Shown here in pieces: positions 63,164 through 64,000 of a stretch of 64,000 bases of DNA; position 1 is the first letter of the stretch, and every line of letters begins with the position of its first letter. A program made the translations under genes and the position numbers. The stretch lies in NCBI RefSeq assembly GCF_001665785.1, contig NZ_LZSO01000041.1:159357-223356 (forward strand), in the 5' to 3' direction. The stretch is from Mycolicibacterium peregrinum. Lineage in GTDB: Bacteria > Actinomycetota > Actinomycetes > Mycobacteriales > Mycobacteriaceae. A model generated the notes under the pieces. It was not told where the DNA came from. It was given only the letters and a program-made list of their open reading frames with translations, and searched no databases.

Positions 63164-63668
63164 CCGACAGGCTGCACTGCAGCAGCACCGTGTCCAGCCA
63201 CCGTCCGTGTTTGTACCCGACCGCACGCAGTCGGCCCGCCTCGTCGAAACCATGCTTGCGGTGCAGGGCAAGGGATGCCGCCGCCTCGTCGGTGTCGACC
63301 ACCACGGCGATGACCTCACGGATACCTGCCGCAGTGCAGCCGTCGAGAAGTCCTTGTAGCAGTAGGGTTCCGATGCCGCGGCCGGCGGTTTGTGGTGCGA
63401 GGTAGATCGAGTTCTCCACGGTGTGCCGATAGGCCGGGCGTAGCTTCCACGGCGAGCAGTAGGCATAGCCGACGATCGCGTCGTCGAGTGTCGCGGTGAG
63501 GAACGGCAATTCACTCATCCGTGCTGTCGCCAGCCGACTCTCCCACTCTTCGCGATGCGGTGGGATCAGTTCGAACGTGGCGACCCCGGTCTCGACATGG
63601 TGGGCATAGATCGCGCTGATCGCATCAAGGTCGTCCGGTGACGTAGCGCGGACGACGGTGTTGGCCAT
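63153..63668 (-). CDS. GNAT N-acetyltransferase (Pat/phosphinothricin-type)
   Basis: 171 aa. IYAHHVETGVATFE, YAYCSPWKLRPAYRHTVENSIY and the acetyl-CoA loop QTAGRGIGTLLLQGLL (~90-105), then LHRKHGFDEAGRL, are typical of the Pat/Bar/MddA group. It likely acetylates small amines or amino-acid analogues. Starts ATG 63668; the gap to the following TetR fragment is short. Confidence 0.87.
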   Translation of the reverse strand: MANTVVRATSPDDLDAISAIYAHHVETGVATFELIPPHREEWESRLATARMSELPFLTATLDDAIVGYAYCSPWKLRPAYRHTVENSIYLAPQTAGRGIGTLLLQGLLDGCTAAGIREVIAVVVDTDEAAASLALHRKHGFDEAGRLRAVGYKHGRWLDTVLLQCSLSVSS

Positions 63669-63711
63669 ATTTTCACCCTAAGCTGTCGCTCAGTTGAGGG
63701 GCGAGGTTCCG

Positions 63712-63807
63712 ATGGCCTACGTCAAGGCAGCCGAGCGTCACGAGCAGATCGTCGCGGCCGCGATCCGCGTGCTCGGTGACGTCGGTGTGCCGGGGACGAC
63801 TCTGCGC
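63712..63807 (+). pseudogene. TetR regulator fragment (first ~32 codons)
   Basis: From ATG 63712 the translation reads MAYVKAAERHEQIVAAAIRV then LGDVGVPGTTLR, a typical first helix of a TetR regulator. After GTTLR the frame changes to sequence unlike the family, with no second HTH helix. The 3' part is lost. The junction lies near 63807, where another frame carries the end of a different gene. Confidence 0.6.
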
Positions 63808-63905
63808 TGGTCACCAGCGGTGGCTATACGGCGTTGCCGATCGCGGGCGCCATCGAATCCGGTACTCGGGTGGGGCAGGAGGTCGCCCAGACGCTACGCG
63901 CATAG
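63807..63905 (+). pseudogene. Amine-oxidase-like C-terminal fragment
   Basis: The frame from 63807 reads LVTSGGYTALPIAGAIESGT and then RVGQEVAQTLRA before TAG. The G-A-I-E-S-G-x-R-x-G-x-E-V pattern resembles the closing FAD-binding segment of flavin amine oxidases. Only this tail remains, directly joined to the TetR start. The assignment rests on one short motif. Confidence 0.4.
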
Positions 63906-63923
63906 CGGCCGGTGACGCCCTGT

Positions 63924-64000
63924 TCAGAAGGGTGGTGGTGGTCCGTATTCTTCGGCGAGCCAGGCTTGGTAGTCGCGTTCGGTGGCGAGGTCGTTGTTGA
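63924..64000 (-). CDS. C-terminus of a gene beginning outside the window
   Basis: Reading leftwards from the window edge, the last 24 codons are NNDLATERDYQAWLAEEYGP followed by PPPF and TGA at 63926-63924. The acidic/aromatic tail with PPPF is compatible with mycobacterial DUF222/HNH-type proteins, but too short to decide. Between 63669 and 64000 there is no intact gene. Confidence 0.35.
   Translation of the reverse strand, partial: NNDLATERDYQAWLAEEYGPPPPF

Overview
The window is high-GC actinobacterial DNA, almost certainly from a rapidly growing Mycobacterium (Mycolicibacterium). The gene content and order match the M. tuberculosis Rv3330-Rv3300c block: dacB1, an Rv3329-type aminotransferase, sigJ, sdhCDAB, cdd, deoA, add, an Rv3312c-type hydrolase, an Rv3311-type protein, upp, pmmB, deoD, amiB1, amiA1, an Rv3304-type protein, lpdA, glpD2 and an Rv3300c-type pseudouridine synthase. 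A desA3/Rv3230c-type pair lies near the right end. Genes are tightly packed, with many 4-nt ATGA or GTGA overlaps. No tRNA, rRNA, insertion sequence, prophage or CRISPR array was seen. The only stretch above about 300 bases without an intact gene is the right end (63669-64000), which holds gene fragments.

Region 1 (1-5.4 kb): a 3'-truncated D,D-carboxypeptidase gene, a GjpA-like exported protein, AraC and MarR regulators and a beta-propeller lactonase-like protein. Region 2 (5.4-16.8 kb): a polyamine (putrescine/spermidine) uptake and catabolism locus. It holds a class III aminotransferase with its Lrp regulator, an aminobutyraldehyde dehydrogenase, two FAD amine oxidase-type enzymes, a PuuR-like XRE-cupin regulator, a PotDBCA ABC importer and a small cupin. 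The locus sits between the Rv3329 homologue and sigJ, which are neighbours in M. tuberculosis. Two palindromes sharing the core ACAAAGTGT precede the regulator. Region 3 (16.8-20.7 kb): sigJ, an FMN/F420 split-barrel protein, a steroid 5-alpha-reductase-like membrane protein, an AhpD/CMD protein and a DUF559 protein followed by a long hairpin.

Region 4 (20.7-31.5 kb): succinate dehydrogenase (sdhCDAB) divergent from nucleoside salvage genes (cdd, deoA, add), with an IdeR-like iron box between them. Then come a small secreted protein, a hydrolase, a membrane-anchored PQQ-type propeller and an internally duplicated acidic protein. Region 5 (31.5-35.4 kb): an NlpC/P60 protein paired with a small DUF2580-like partner, an SDR, and an ECF sigma factor coupled to an NAD(P)-binding protein. 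Region 6 (35.4-50.2 kb): upp, pmmB, deoD, the M20 amidohydrolases, lpdA and glpD2, interrupted by regulator/effector pairs (MarR with an AbrB-type transporter; TetR with a flavin monooxygenase) that carry clear palindromic operators.

Region 7 (50.2-60.1 kb): a pseudouridine synthase, an SDR, a crotonase with atypical active-site positions, and an amino-acid catabolic cluster: APC permease, Leu/Phe/Val dehydrogenase, a 1159-aa 2-oxoacid:ferredoxin oxidoreductase and an Lrp regulator. The oxidoreductase leader can pair with its own ribosome binding site. Region 8 (60.1-64 kb): a TetR regulator divergent from a ferredoxin reductase/acyl-CoA desaturase pair, a GNAT acetyltransferase, and a deletion scar where the start of a TetR gene abuts the end of an amine-oxidase-like gene.

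Family assignments rest on reading motifs and on remembered homologues; no database search was run.
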